Notes: generated from the sequence alone by a model not told the origin. A DNA stretch of 64,000 nucleotides from UBA1206 sp041672465 (GCA_041672465.1 JBAYZO010000004.1:1-64000), one strand, 5' to 3'; positions 41,354 through 51,167 are shown, numbered from the stretch's first letter. Translations and numbers: made by a program.

Positions 41354-42197
41354 TATCACCCCTCCTAACGCTGTTTAAATTGTCGGCAAGCTCGTTTTTA
41401 GCGGTCTCGTATTCCTCGCCCTTAGGCGCTCTGCCGTGCCAGAGGTAGTTGTTTTCCATAAACGAAACGCCTTTTCCCTTTGTGGTGCGGCAAATAACAA
41501 TCCCCGGGCGGCCTTTGGCGGAAACCATGTTTGTGGCGCGATCAAGGTCAGCGAAGTCATGCCCATCGGCAAGGACGACTTCCCAGCCGAAAGCTTTGAA
41601 TTTTTCATCAAGAGGGGTAGGGTTCATGATATCGCGAATGTCACCGTCAATTTGAAGATAGTTTAAGTCCAAATAAACCACAAGGTTGTCAAGCTTATAG
41701 TGAGAAGCGAACATTGCCGCCTCCCAAACCTGACCTTCTTCAGACTCGCCGTCGCCTATTATCGCGTAGGTGAAGTAGGCAGAACTTTTTATCTTCCCGG
41801 CGATCGCCATTCCGCAGGCGGCGGAAAAGCCCTGACCCAGCGAGCCGGTGGACATATCCACGCCGTTTATTTTATTCATATCGGGGTGACCCTGCAAATA
41901 GCTCTCAAGGCTTCTAAAGGTGTTGAGGTCGCCTTTTGGGATAAACCCTTTAACCGCCAGCGCGGAGTAAAGCGCCGGGCAGGCGTGGCCTTTTGAAAGC
42001 ACAAACCTGTCCCTTTCGGGATGTTTGGGGTCGTTATTTGGAAAGCGCATTTTATAAAAATAAAGGTAGGCGATAATATCGGCTGAGGACAAAGACCCGC
42101 CGGGGTGACCGCTTTGGGCGTGAAAAATCGCGTCGAGAAGCAAAACCCGCATTTCGGCGGCCTTTATTTTAAGATAATTAACTGTTTTGCCGTCCAT
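41346..42197 (-). CDS. Transketolase, N-terminal subunit
   Basis: Thiamine-diphosphate-binding half (283 residues) of the split transketolase. SGHPGGSLSSADIIAYLYF near the N-terminus and the TPP motif IGDGESEEGQVWEAAMFA ... LDLNYLQIDG are clear. ATG 42197 with GAAAGGAAA upstream is preferred over the 42221 start, which would run into the RluD-like gene. Splitting of transketolase into two genes is common in Clostridia and archaea. Confidence 0.94.
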   Translation of the reverse strand: MDGKTVNYLKIKAAEMRVLLLDAIFHAQSGHPGGSLSSADIIAYLYFYKMRFPNNDPKHPERDRFVLSKGHACPALYSALAVKGFIPKGDLNTFRSLESYLQGHPDMNKINGVDMSTGSLGQGFSAACGMAIAGKIKSSAYFTYAIIGDGESEEGQVWEAAMFASHYKLDNLVVYLDLNYLQIDGDIRDIMNPTPLDEKFKAFGWEVVLADGHDFADLDRATNMVSAKGRPGIVICRTTKGKGVSFMENNYLWHGRAPKGEEYETAKNELADNLNSVRRGDNA

Positions 42198-42217
42198 AAA
42201 GATGTTTCCTTTCAAGG

Positions 42218-43153
42218 TCAAACTTTATAGGCGCTCTCGAGGAGCGACAGGGTTTTTAGGAAGTATTCCGGATATTCCCCCTCAAACGCAAGCGTTTTAC
42301 CCGTTATCGGATGAATAAATTCAATATATTTTGCGAAAAGGCACTGCCCTTTCAGCCCGAAAGGGTTTTTACCCCTGCCGTAAACGGTATCCCCCGTGAT
42401 GGGGTGCCCCTGATGCGATAAATGAACGCGGATTTGATGCGTCCGCCCGGTCTCAAGCGTCAGCTCGATATGCGTATACCCGTTGTATTTTGTAATAACG
42501 CGGTAGCGGGTAAGGGCGGCCTTTGAGCTCTTGCTCGTCACCGCCATTTTCTTGCGGTCTTTTACGCTCCTGCCTATGGGGAGGTCAATTTCGCCGCTGT
42601 CCCTTGAAAAACCGCCGTCGCAGACCGCCTCATACCTGCGGGTGAACGAATGAAGGGCTATCTGACGGGCTAACTTAAAATGCGATTCGTCTGTCTTCGC
42701 CACCACCAAAAGCCCGGAGGTGTCTTTGTCAAGCCTGTGCACAATCCCCGGCCTTATCACTCCGTTTATGGTTGAAAGCCTCCCCTTGCAGTGGTAGAGC
42801 AGGGCGTTGACAAGCGTGCCGTCTTTGTTCCCCGCCGACGGGTGAACCACCATTCCCTTTGGCTTGTCAACCACAAGGAGGTATTCGTCCTCATATAAAA
42901 CGCTTATTTCAAGCGCCTGAGGGGTTGCTCTCAGCTCGGACTGAGGGGGTAAGCTCGCCTCTACATTGTCGCCTAAGTTTAGCTTATGGTTTTTCGGGGC
43001 TTTTTTGCCGTTGACAAATACAAGCCCTTGCGCTATCACCGTTTGGGCGAACGACCGGCTTATCCCGAAAAAGCCCGCCAGCGCCACGTCAAGGCGAAGT
43101 CCGACACGCGGCTGTTCAACGGTAAAAGTACGCTTATCACTCACTTGTCTCAC
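42218..43153 (-). CDS. RluA-family 23S rRNA pseudouridine synthase (RluD-like)
   Basis: Converts uridines in rRNA to pseudouridine. 311 residues. S4 RNA-binding domain (about 14-75, with SRSFAQTVIAQGLVFVNGK), catalytic domain with the active-site motif GIVHRLDKDTSGLLVVAK (Asp about 142) and TGRTHQIRVH. In Firmicutes this gene (ylyB) follows lspA as it does here, overlapping its end by 17 bases. The exact target uridines cannot be told from sequence. Confidence 0.93.
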   Translation of the reverse strand: MRQVSDKRTFTVEQPRVGLRLDVALAGFFGISRSFAQTVIAQGLVFVNGKKAPKNHKLNLGDNVEASLPPQSELRATPQALEISVLYEDEYLLVVDKPKGMVVHPSAGNKDGTLVNALLYHCKGRLSTINGVIRPGIVHRLDKDTSGLLVVAKTDESHFKLARQIALHSFTRRYEAVCDGGFSRDSGEIDLPIGRSVKDRKKMAVTSKSSKAALTRYRVITKYNGYTHIELTLETGRTHQIRVHLSHQGHPITGDTVYGRGKNPFGLKGQCLFAKYIEFIHPITGKTLAFEGEYPEYFLKTLSLLESAYKV

Positions 43154-43667
43154 CGCCGTCGGGGTTTTCGGGCTCCGGAAACGTTTTTGCCTTTAATTTT
43201 TCCTCGACTTTTTTCTCAAAGAAAACAATATAAACGCCGAGACACACCGCGCCGATAGTTATAAAAGAATCGGCGACGTTGAAAATTGCGAATTTTATAA
43301 ATTTAAACTCAAAAAAATCGGTGACGGCCTTTTCCCCGCCCACCCCATTGACAAAAAGGCGGTCTATCATGTTGCCTATTCCGCCCCCCGTGATAAGGGA
43401 AAGCGACACGGTGAGCAGGTTATGCCTTTTGCCGTATTTCCGCAAAACCCAAATGAGAACCGCGATGGCGAGCGTTGACGAAACTATAAAAACCCATCTT
43501 TTGTCCCCGAGCATGCCAAAGGCGGCCCCTCTGTTTTCGGTATAGGTTAAATTAATAACCCCGGGGATAAGCGCGACGCTGTCGCCGATGTTCATAAGCA
43601 GCCTTACGAAAAACTTTGAAAGCTGGTCGAGCGCCACCGCGCCGAGAACAATAAGAAAAGCAAGCAT
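43137..43667 (-). CDS. lspA: Lipoprotein signal peptidase (signal peptidase II)
   Basis: Integral membrane aspartic protease that cuts prolipoprotein signal peptides after lipid modification. 176 residues, four membrane spans. Conserved boxes: DQLSKFFV, NRGAAFGML, GGGIGNMIDRLF (catalytic Asp) and FNVADSFITIG (catalytic Asp). It directly follows ileS (stop and start adjacent), the classic ileS-lspA pairing. Its C-terminal tail is longer than average. Confidence 0.96.
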   Translation of the reverse strand: MLAFLIVLGAVALDQLSKFFVRLLMNIGDSVALIPGVINLTYTENRGAAFGMLGDKRWVFIVSSTLAIAVLIWVLRKYGKRHNLLTVSLSLITGGGIGNMIDRLFVNGVGGEKAVTDFFEFKFIKFAIFNVADSFITIGAVCLGVYIVFFEKKVEEKLKAKTFPEPENPDGGETSE

Positions 43668-46475
43668 TTACCTCACCGCCAAAGCGCACCTTTCGCAAAG
43701 GTGCTGACCGCCGCCGTCCTCGACAAACACGTCCACGCTCTTCCAGCATCTCGCGCATTTTTCGCCCGACGCGGGTTTTACCAAAACATATATCCCCGTG
43801 GACTCGTCATAAAAAGAGTTCTCAGGGGGGGTTCCATGGCTGATTTTGGCTCTGCTGGTTATAAAGATATCGCTAAGCGTTTCGCTGTGAGAGCCAAAAA
43901 CCTTAATCGCGTCAAGGTTTTTGTCCCCGTAAATAACCACGTCGGCGTCAAGCGGCTTCCCGATTATTTTAGCGGCTCTCGCCTCCTCAAGCGCTTTAAG
44001 CACGGCGTCGCGGTATTCAAAAAGTTTGTCATAATCTTCGGGAACGGCGTTTTCTTCCGTCAGCACTGCCCCGTCATAACCCGGGAGCAGGTTTAAAAAC
44101 ACGCTTTCTTTGTCGTCGCCGCCCGCGTGGCTCATGCTCCCCCACGCCTCCTCGGCGGTGAAAGACAAAATCGGCGCCAACATTCTAACAAGGCAGGACA
44201 GCGAGGTATACATTACCGTTTGAACCCGTCTTCGGGAGAGCGAGTTTGACTTTTCGCAGTAAACGCGGTCTTTTGTTATATCGATATAGATTTTTGAAAG
44301 GTTTATCGAACAGAAATTGTGGATTTCATGATAAACGATATGAAATTCATAGTTGCGGTACGCCTTATCGACCGTTTTGACAAGCGAGTCAAGCCCGTTT
44401 AAGAGCCATTTGTCAATCGGCCCGAGCTTGCCGAACGGAACCATGTCGGTTTCAGGGTCAAAATTGTTTTTATCGCCTAAGTTCGCCAGCAGAATCCTCA
44501 GCGTGTTGCGGATTTTTCTGTAAGACTCCGAAAGCTGCTTGAATATCTCGTCCGACGCCCTCACGTCAACCCTGTAATCGGAGGCGGCGACCCAAAGCCT
44601 AAGCATATCGGCGCCGTACTTGCCGATAACCTCCTCGGGAGCCATGGAGTTCCCGGCGGACTTGTGCATCGCCTTGCCCTCGCCGTCGACAACCCAGCCG
44701 TGGGTCAAAACCTGTCTGTACGGCGCGCCGCTGTCCTTTGCCCCTACGGCGGTGAGGAGTGATGACTGGAACCATCCCCGGTATTGGTCCGCCCCCTCGA
44801 GATACATGGCGGCGGGCCAAGTCATGTTTTCGTCCCCCTCAAGCACCGCGAAATGAGTCGAGCCGGAGTCAAACCAGCCGTCAAGGGTGTCGGTCTCTTT
44901 TTTAAAGCTCCCCCCGCCGCATTTCGGGCAGAAATAACCGCCCGGCAGCAGTTCGCCGGTTTCTCGTGTGAACCAAGCGTTGGAGCCCTCTTCCCCAAAG
45001 ATTTTTGATATATGCTCAATGGTTTTGTCTTCGCAGATAATTTCGCCGCAGTCCTCGCAGTAGAAGACGGGAATGGGAAGCCCCCAGTGCCTTTGCCGGG
45101 ATATGCACCAGTCGGACCTCTCTTTTATCATGGATATCATTCGCTCGCCGCCCCAGCCCGGCAGCCACTCCACCTCTTTTGAGGCGGCTATCGCCTTATC
45201 CCTGAACGCCGAAACGGAAATAAACCACTGAGGGGTAGCCCTGAAGATTATGGGGTTTTTACACCGCCAGCAGTGCGGGTATTGGTGAGTTATGGCGCTT
45301 GACGAAAACAACGCGCCCGTATCTTCCAAATATTTTATTATAGCGGAGTTTGATTCCTCGTAGAACATCCCCGCGAACGGTCCGGCGTCTTTTGTCTGGT
45401 AGCCGCGGTCGTCGACCGGAACCACAATTTCAAGCGAGTATTTCACCCCGGTGTGATAGTCGTCCCCGCCGAACCCCGGCGCCGTGTGCACGCACCCCGT
45501 GCCGCTGTCTGTCGTAACATAGTCGGCAAGGCAAATGAGGGAGTTTCTGTCAAGAAACGGATGGCTTGCCGTCATGTTTTCAAAAAAGCTCCCTTTTTCT
45601 TTGCCTATGACCTCGTAATCTTCTATGCCGCCCTTTGAGAAAACCTCCCCGACAAGTTCCTCGGCGACAATATAAACGCTGCCGCCCGCCCTCACAAGCG
45701 AATAATCCTCCCGCGGGTGGAGCGCGATAGCCATATTCCCGGGGAGAGTCCAAGGGGTGGTGGTCCATATTATAAAGTAAATTCCGTTTTTTTCGGCAAC
45801 ATTTTTAAGCTTTCCGTTATCGTTTGATAGCTTAAACTTTACATAAACCGATGCGCTTGGGGTTTCCCCGTATTCGATTTCCGCCTCGGCAAGGGCGGTC
45901 TCGTCCTTCGGGCACCAGTAGACGGGCTTTAACCCTTTGTATATAAAGCGCTGTTTATACAGCTCGCCGAAAACTTTAACCTCCCTTGACTCAAAAGAGG
46001 GGTCCATTGTAAGGTAAGGGTTTTCCCAGTCCCCGAACACGCCCAGCCTTTTAAAAGATAGGCGCTGAACGTCCACAAAATGGCTCGCGAACTCGCCGCA
46101 AGCCTTGCGGAAATCGGGGATGGACATTTTCTTTCGATCAAGCTTGTTCTTTTTAATAATGGCAGACTCAATGGGCATGCCGTGATTGTCCCACCCCGGC
46201 CGGTAGGGGGATCTGAACCCCGCCATGGATTTTGATTTGACGATAAAATCCTTTAGGATTTTGTTAAGCGCCGTCCCCATATGAATGCTGCCGTTGGAAA
46301 ACGGCGGGCCGTCGTGGAGCACAAAGGGGGGGAGCCCCTCCGCTTTTTTCTGCATGAGAAAATAGAGGTTTTGACCCTCCCACTTTTTACTTATTTCCGG
46401 TTCCTTAATAGTAAGATTCGCCCTCATCGGAAAACCGGTTGAGGGCAAATTAAGAGTGTCTTTATAGTCGCGCAT
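43668..46475 (-). CDS. ileS: Isoleucyl-tRNA synthetase
   Basis: Class I synthetase charging tRNA-Ile, about 935 residues. HIGH-type motif SIHMGTALNKILKDF (about residue 60), the editing CP1 domain in the middle, a KMSKS-type loop in the form MHKSAGN (a known variant), anticodon-binding domain, and a C-terminal zinc site (CARCWKS ... CERC). ATG 46475 (MRDYKD) is the likelier start; MIM two codons earlier is possible. No T-box leader fits in the 41-base gap after divIVA, so any control comes from further upstream. Confidence 0.97.
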   Translation of the reverse strand: MRDYKDTLNLPSTGFPMRANLTIKEPEISKKWEGQNLYFLMQKKAEGLPPFVLHDGPPFSNGSIHMGTALNKILKDFIVKSKSMAGFRSPYRPGWDNHGMPIESAIIKKNKLDRKKMSIPDFRKACGEFASHFVDVQRLSFKRLGVFGDWENPYLTMDPSFESREVKVFGELYKQRFIYKGLKPVYWCPKDETALAEAEIEYGETPSASVYVKFKLSNDNGKLKNVAEKNGIYFIIWTTTPWTLPGNMAIALHPREDYSLVRAGGSVYIVAEELVGEVFSKGGIEDYEVIGKEKGSFFENMTASHPFLDRNSLICLADYVTTDSGTGCVHTAPGFGGDDYHTGVKYSLEIVVPVDDRGYQTKDAGPFAGMFYEESNSAIIKYLEDTGALFSSSAITHQYPHCWRCKNPIIFRATPQWFISVSAFRDKAIAASKEVEWLPGWGGERMISMIKERSDWCISRQRHWGLPIPVFYCEDCGEIICEDKTIEHISKIFGEEGSNAWFTRETGELLPGGYFCPKCGGGSFKKETDTLDGWFDSGSTHFAVLEGDENMTWPAAMYLEGADQYRGWFQSSLLTAVGAKDSGAPYRQVLTHGWVVDGEGKAMHKSAGNSMAPEEVIGKYGADMLRLWVAASDYRVDVRASDEIFKQLSESYRKIRNTLRILLANLGDKNNFDPETDMVPFGKLGPIDKWLLNGLDSLVKTVDKAYRNYEFHIVYHEIHNFCSINLSKIYIDITKDRVYCEKSNSLSRRRVQTVMYTSLSCLVRMLAPILSFTAEEAWGSMSHAGGDDKESVFLNLLPGYDGAVLTEENAVPEDYDKLFEYRDAVLKALEEARAAKIIGKPLDADVVIYGDKNLDAIKVFGSHSETLSDIFITSRAKISHGTPPENSFYDESTGIYVLVKPASGEKCARCWKSVDVFVEDGGGQHLCERCALAVR

Positions 46476-46516
46476 GATCAAAAAATGCCTTTCAGTTATT
46501 CTCGCCGCCCGGACGG

Positions 46517-47365
46517 TTAAACTTCCCCGTCCTCGCCCTCGCTGTCAATGTCATTATCTTCAATTTCATCATAATCTTCGGAAATTTCTTCATCGCTCGG
46601 CTCTTGGGTTGCACCCCGCCTTTGGCTTTCGGGTATATCTTCTGTGTCCGATATGTCCGGTATTTCGCCGCTGTCGGCTTTTGTTTGCTCTTCACCGGTA
46701 AGTCCGGGGTTGTTTTGCTTTTTGGTCAGCTCTTTAATGTATTCCTCGCTTGAGATTTCCCTTTTTTCGGGTATGGAGGCGAGTTCGGGAACGGCGTTTA
46801 AATCTGCGTCTTCCCGCCGCTGCTCGTCAAGGGAAACTTCGTCCTTGAGCGCCGTTTTAACGTCGGAAAAAATCTTATTTATAATATCCGTCTCATTAGG
46901 CAGCACGATATCCTCAAGCTCGTTGACCGAAATAGACTGGAGATCTTCTATATGCTGGCGGTAAAGGTCGTACACATTCTTTTTAAAGTCAAGTATCTTG
47001 GTGCGGAGGAGCCACATCTCCTGCTTTTCGTCGCCGAGCTGCTCGCGGAACTCTGAAATGATTAAATCGCAGCGGTCTTTGATAGAGCCGGTTATGACCT
47101 CGGCTTTTTCATTGGCGTCGCGGATAATTTTCTCCCCCAACTTCTGCGATTTCAGCAGGGTTGAGCGTATCGCCTCTTCCTCGTCTTTAATCTCGTCAAG
47201 ATTTGTCACGACAATCTTCAGCTTTCTCTCAAGCTCGCTGTTTTCGCGGTAAAGAGTTGTGTATGTATCGACAAGAAACTCAATATAATCGTCAACCTCT
47301 GCCGGGTTATAGCCGCGCATAACCTTTGAAAATGTTTTGTTTTTTAGTTCGTGCGGAGCAAGCAT
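46517..47365 (-). CDS. divIVA: DivIVA-domain cell division/septum protein
   Basis: Membrane-curvature sensing coiled-coil scaffold of the poles and septum. 282 residues. Typical N-terminus LAPHELKNKTFSKVMRGYNPAEVDDYIEFL, then a long coiled coil (about 30-165), and an acidic, probably disordered C-terminal tail (about 200-282) rich in Glu/Asp/Ser that is longer than in Bacillus. GGAGG precedes the ATG. Upstream lies yggT; the ylmH gene that usually stands between them is absent. Confidence 0.93.
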   Translation of the reverse strand: MLAPHELKNKTFSKVMRGYNPAEVDDYIEFLVDTYTTLYRENSELERKLKIVVTNLDEIKDEEEAIRSTLLKSQKLGEKIIRDANEKAEVITGSIKDRCDLIISEFREQLGDEKQEMWLLRTKILDFKKNVYDLYRQHIEDLQSISVNELEDIVLPNETDIINKIFSDVKTALKDEVSLDEQRREDADLNAVPELASIPEKREISSEEYIKELTKKQNNPGLTGEEQTKADSGEIPDISDTEDIPESQRRGATQEPSDEEISEDYDEIEDNDIDSEGEDGEV

Positions 47366-47419
47366 TCAGTGACCTCCTTTAAGGCTTTCTCGCGGGGGAC
47401 AGGCCGCCGCTTTAATGTT

Positions 47420-47692
47420 TTATATAAAGAGGACGAGAAGTCCCCTTATTAAAAAAAGCAGGATAAACGCGAACACATTGGAAAAATCAATGGGCATGGA
47501 GGAAAAAAGCTCGGATTTATAAAGCACCGATCTCACCGACATTATAAGGGGTTCGGTAGTGGCGTAGATAAAAGAAAACGCCGCCCCCTCCTCAACGGCG
47601 AACAGGGGGTATAAAACCCTTATTACAAGCATCATGCTGAGTACCGAAAGGTACAGCAATACCGTGCTCATTGTTACATATACAAAAGTCAA
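47420..47692 (-). CDS. YggT family membrane protein
   Basis: 90 residues, two membrane spans (about 8-32 and 66-90) with the conserved connecting segment (RVLYPLF; TTEPLIMSVRSVL). YggT/YlmG proteins lie next to sepF in most Firmicutes and are linked to division and nucleoid arrangement; molecular function unknown. It is part of the yggS-sepF-yggT-divIVA run. Confidence 0.92.
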   Translation of the reverse strand: MTFVYVTMSTVLLYLSVLSMMLVIRVLYPLFAVEEGAAFSFIYATTEPLIMSVRSVLYKSELFSSMPIDFSNVFAFILLFLIRGLLVLFI

Positions 47693-47766
47693 TTCAATAC
47701 CACCAAAAATTAAAAGAATTAAGTTAAAAAAAGCTTTTTATAATAATGTCTCAAAGACTAAAGCGG

Positions 47767-48225
47767 CTAAAACAGTTCTCTCGGCTGTTTTCTCGCGGAA
47801 GAGCCGGAGCCGGGCATATCGTCGGTCTCTTTTTGTTCCCCGGTGACTTCAACGTGCGGCGGGGTAATGACATAAGTCGAAGACGACACCCGCTTAAGCT
47901 GTCCGTTAATGGCGTATGTCACTCCGAAGAGGAAATCAATTATTCTTATAATGGTTTCTTTGTTCGCGTCCTCAAGGTTCAGCACGACGGTTCTGTGCTC
48001 AAGCAGATGGGAAGCGATTTTTGTCACGTCCTCGTATTTTTCGGGTTTGCACACCTTCATTTCCAAGGACGATGTCGACGCGATGCCGCCGCTTATTTTG
48101 GAGGCGGAGGTAAGGGGCGATTTTTCGTCCTGCGCCATTTCCTCTTCGTCATATCCTTCTCTGAATTCGTCGACATATTCGTTTTCCCCCCTGAAAAGGT
48201 CGGACAAACGGTTCATGATACCCAT
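47767..48225 (-). CDS. sepF: Cell division protein SepF
   Basis: FtsZ-binding membrane anchor of the division ring. About 152 residues. N-terminal membrane-targeting amphipathic helix (MGIMNRLSDLF), acidic linker, and the SepF core (about 60-140: VCKPEKYEDVTKIASHLLEHRTVVLNL region, RIIDFLFGVTYAI). ATG 48225 fits GGAGG (48238-48234) with 8-base spacing; 48216 is an alternative. Confidence 0.94.
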   Translation of the reverse strand: MGIMNRLSDLFRGENEYVDEFREGYDEEEMAQDEKSPLTSASKISGGIASTSSLEMKVCKPEKYEDVTKIASHLLEHRTVVLNLEDANKETIIRIIDFLFGVTYAINGQLKRVSSSTYVITPPHVEVTGEQKETDDMPGSGSSARKQPRELF

Positions 48226-48253
48226 TCTATGTACCTCCAAAATGATAATGGTT

Positions 48254-48940
48254 TTAACTCCGCGGGCCGAATATCCCTTCGCCTACGCGCACCAAAGTGG
48301 AACCCGCGTCCACGGCCTCTTTAAAGTCATGGCTCATTCCAAGCGAAAGGATTTCCATCGCGGTATTACCCATAATGATATTATCCACATTTAATGACTT
48401 AAAGTCAATAAATTTCTGGCTTATTTTTGTAAAAAATAAAATATTTTTCGTTTTATCGCTTGTTTTTGGCAAAACACCCATAAGTCCGCGAATAAAAACA
48501 TTGGAAAACCCCGAAACGCTCTTTAAAAAGGGTTCGACCTCCTCGAGCGAGATCCCGCCTTTTGACTCTTCTCCCCCAAGGTTAACCTCAACCAAGCAGT
48601 TTTGCGTCTTCCCCGCTACCCTCGCGCGCTTGTTAATCTCCTCCGCGAGACTGACGGAATCAAGCGAATGAATAAGCGAAACCTTGTCTATTATATGCTT
48701 TACTTTATTTCTTTGAAGCCGCCCGATAAAGTGAATTTCAAAACGCTTGTCAAGGTACGGGTATTTTTCCAAAAGCTCGTTTGCCCGGTTTTCGCCTATG
48801 ACATGAACCCCAAGGTCATAAATAGAGTTTATAACGCTCACGGGGATAGTCTTTGTCGCCGCGAGAAGCGTCGCTCTCCCGCCGAGGCAGGTAAGAATAC
48901 CGTCAATGTTTTGCTTTAGTATATCTTTGTCCTGTATCAT
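48254..48940 (-). CDS. YggS family pyridoxal phosphate homeostasis protein
   Basis: PLP-binding TIM-barrel protein that keeps vitamin B6 levels balanced. 228 residues. LLAATKTIPVSVIN carries the PLP lysine (about Lys28), then GENRANELLEKY, HFIGRLQRNKVK, and GLMGVLP; the C-terminal SLGMSHDFKEAVDAGSTLVRVG is characteristic. It lies directly before sepF as in many Gram-positives and overlaps the HlyD-like gene by four bases. Confidence 0.94.
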   Translation of the reverse strand: MIQDKDILKQNIDGILTCLGGRATLLAATKTIPVSVINSIYDLGVHVIGENRANELLEKYPYLDKRFEIHFIGRLQRNKVKHIIDKVSLIHSLDSVSLAEEINKRARVAGKTQNCLVEVNLGGEESKGGISLEEVEPFLKSVSGFSNVFIRGLMGVLPKTSDKTKNILFFTKISQKFIDFKSLNVDNIIMGNTAMEILSLGMSHDFKEAVDAGSTLVRVGEGIFGPRS

Positions 48941-50193
48941 TGTATTATTTTTCCCTCATAAAGGCCCCTTCCGGCGGTTATAACCGGGTCGTAAAGCGAC
49001 AGCAGTGAAGACGAAATTTTATTTATATCGTTTTTATCCGGAAGAGCGCAGATCGAGTAGCCGTTTTCCTCGTACAGCACTTCCGTGGACTTAAACTTAA
49101 CCGACGTGCCGTTGAGCGTGAAAACTCCTGTCTTGCCGTCGACAACCCTTATCGCTGAAGTCGGTATTTTCAGCCCCTCATAGCTTGAGGTGATAATCTC
49201 AACCGGCTGGCTCCGGGTATAGTTAAAATTATCTATGTGCGAGAAAGTTGAGATCACCATAACCGAAGTGTCGTAATTGGTCTGGGAGATTACTTTCTCA
49301 ATTTTCATTTTAACGACAACGCCGTCGGAATAAGGAAACCTCACCTCAATTATTCCGCTTCTCCCCGCAAGGTCGGTCAGCCTGTTCACCGTTTTCTTGT
49401 CAAGGCTTAACGTGAGATACCACTTGACCGAGGTTATCATCTTTCCGTATGAATTTGACAAGACCGCGGAATCGGGAAGACAATCCTCAAGCGCGTAATA
49501 CTGCTCAAGCGTCATGCTGTTTAAAAAATCAATCGCGAATATATTCTCGTACCCGTCGGGGACGGCGTAAAAATAGCCCGACTCGTTTGTGGTAAAGCCG
49601 GTCGACGCCCCCGTAAGGCTGTTTTCAAGCGACTGTATCTGCCGCTTGTAAACGTCTATAACCATATCATAGCCGCTTGCGGCTGTTATCACCGAAGACC
49701 GCCTGTTCATATATATAAGGAGCTCGTCCTCGTTAAGGGAGGCCGACGAGAGCTTTCTCGAACCGACCGCCGAGACGATATTGCTAAGGCGCGAGACAAT
49801 TGACGCGTCAAGCGTCTCGAGGTCACGCGTGGAATATGTTTTAATTATCGAAGACCGCTCAAGCACGGCTATTTTTTTGTGAAGCTCGTTTATTTGCTCC
49901 TGTACTTTAGCGTCCGAGTCAAGCTCGTACACCTTAAAAACCTCCGCGCCTTTATAGGCTTTTTCCCCGTCGCGGAAAAAATAACAAGCCGTGCCCTCGC
50001 CGCCCCCCATAATGACTTTCTCGTCCCTGAAAACATAGGCGTTTACCGGCAGCACCTTGCTTATGGAGGCGTACAGGGCGTTTTCAACCTCAATAATATC
50101 GCCTATGGTCATGCTTATCTGAACCGCGGTATAAGCCATTATCCCCAGCGCGAAAATTGCTGTTAACAGTTGTTTTGTAAAGCGTTTGAGCAC
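48937..50193 (-). CDS. HlyD-like membrane protein of the sepF region
   Basis: 418 residues: one N-terminal membrane span (about 9-31), then an extracellular part with a coiled-coil hairpin (about 105-200) flanked by beta-rich lipoyl/barrel-like segments (VNAYVFRDEKVIMG; IPTSAIRVVDGKTGVFTLNG near the C-terminus), the layout of HlyD/membrane-fusion proteins. No efflux pump partner is adjacent; genes of this sort occupy this place next to sepF in other Clostridia, suggesting a division or envelope role. Function is not established. Confidence 0.8.
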   Translation of the reverse strand: MLKRFTKQLLTAIFALGIMAYTAVQISMTIGDIIEVENALYASISKVLPVNAYVFRDEKVIMGGGEGTACYFFRDGEKAYKGAEVFKVYELDSDAKVQEQINELHKKIAVLERSSIIKTYSTRDLETLDASIVSRLSNIVSAVGSRKLSSASLNEDELLIYMNRRSSVITAASGYDMVIDVYKRQIQSLENSLTGASTGFTTNESGYFYAVPDGYENIFAIDFLNSMTLEQYYALEDCLPDSAVLSNSYGKMITSVKWYLTLSLDKKTVNRLTDLAGRSGIIEVRFPYSDGVVVKMKIEKVISQTNYDTSVMVISTFSHIDNFNYTRSQPVEIITSSYEGLKIPTSAIRVVDGKTGVFTLNGTSVKFKSTEVLYEENGYSICALPDKNDINKISSSLLSLYDPVITAGRGLYEGKIIQ

Positions 50194-50216
50194 GACGACA
50201 CTCCTAAAAAAGCCGG

Positions 50217-51167
50217 CTACGGCGTTTGTAAATATTCCCCGACAAGGGAAAAAACCCTGTCCTCATAATTTTTGTCTTTTATATCTATAAAATTAACTTC
50301 GCTCCTGCCGCGAAACCGATTAAAAAACGTAGTCTGCCTTTTGGCGTAATTTCTTGTGGATTTTTTTATTTCTTCTTTTGCCGTCTCAAGCGAGCGCTCG
50401 CCTTTGAAATAAGGAAAAAGCTCTTTATACCCAATGGCGGCAGAGGCGGTGGGGGTTTCTTCAAGCCCTTTCCGCATAAGGGTTTCAACCTCGTCCAAAA
50501 GACCGGCGGTAAACATTTTTTCCACTCTTTCGTTTACGCGGGAATAAATATAATCCCTGTCTTTAGAATATAAAAAGATATAAAGCGGGGAATACGCCGC
50601 GTTTCCTTGCGAAAATGTGTTAAGCTCGGCGCGGGTTTTTCCCGTGGCGTAATAAAGTTCAAGATACCTGCTTACGCGGCGGATATTGTTCGGGTGGGTT
50701 GTGGCGGCAAGGCTTGGGTCGATTTTCTTAAGCTCATCATAGAGGGACGAATTACCGAAAGCTTCCGCCCTGTTCTTCAGCCAATTTCTTATCTCGGCGT
50801 CTCTCACATCCACTAAGTCCGCCGGCGCGCAAAACAGCCTTTCGATATAAAGCCCGGTGCCGCCGGTGACAAAAGATGTTTTCCCCGCTTTTTTAATTTC
50901 GCCGAGCGCCGCCTTTGCCAAGGAAATAAAAACCGCCAGCGAGTAGGGCTCGTCAATATCCAAAATATCTATAAGGTGGTGTTTAAAACGCGTTTGTTCG
51001 GCCTTTGAGGGCTTTGCCGTGCCTATATCCATGCCGCGGTAAACCTGCATGGAATCGGCGGAGATTATCTCCCCCCCGAACTCTTTGCAAAGACCAAGCG
51101 AAACGCTTGACTTGCCCGAGGCGGTCTGACCGGATATCGCCACCGCTTTTATGGTGTTTGCCGACAT
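50217..51167 (-). CDS. miaA: tRNA dimethylallyltransferase
   Basis: Adds an isopentenyl group to A37 of tRNAs reading U-starting codons. 316 residues. P-loop GQTASGKS (13-20), ISADSMQVYRGMDIGTAKPS, GGTGLYIERL, and the C-terminal NYAKRQTTFFNRF are family signatures. It is the first gene of the minus-strand run leading to the division genes, with 23 bases before the HlyD-like gene. Confidence 0.96.
   Translation of the reverse strand: MSANTIKAVAISGQTASGKSSVSLGLCKEFGGEIISADSMQVYRGMDIGTAKPSKAEQTRFKHHLIDILDIDEPYSLAVFISLAKAALGEIKKAGKTSFVTGGTGLYIERLFCAPADLVDVRDAEIRNWLKNRAEAFGNSSLYDELKKIDPSLAATTHPNNIRRVSRYLELYYATGKTRAELNTFSQGNAAYSPLYIFLYSKDRDYIYSRVNERVEKMFTAGLLDEVETLMRKGLEETPTASAAIGYKELFPYFKGERSLETAKEEIKKSTRNYAKRQTTFFNRFRGRSEVNFIDIKDKNYEDRVFSLVGEYLQTP

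Noticed and set aside
46476..46516. T-box leader for ileS
   Set aside because: Only 41 bases separate divIVA and ileS, too few for a T-box.
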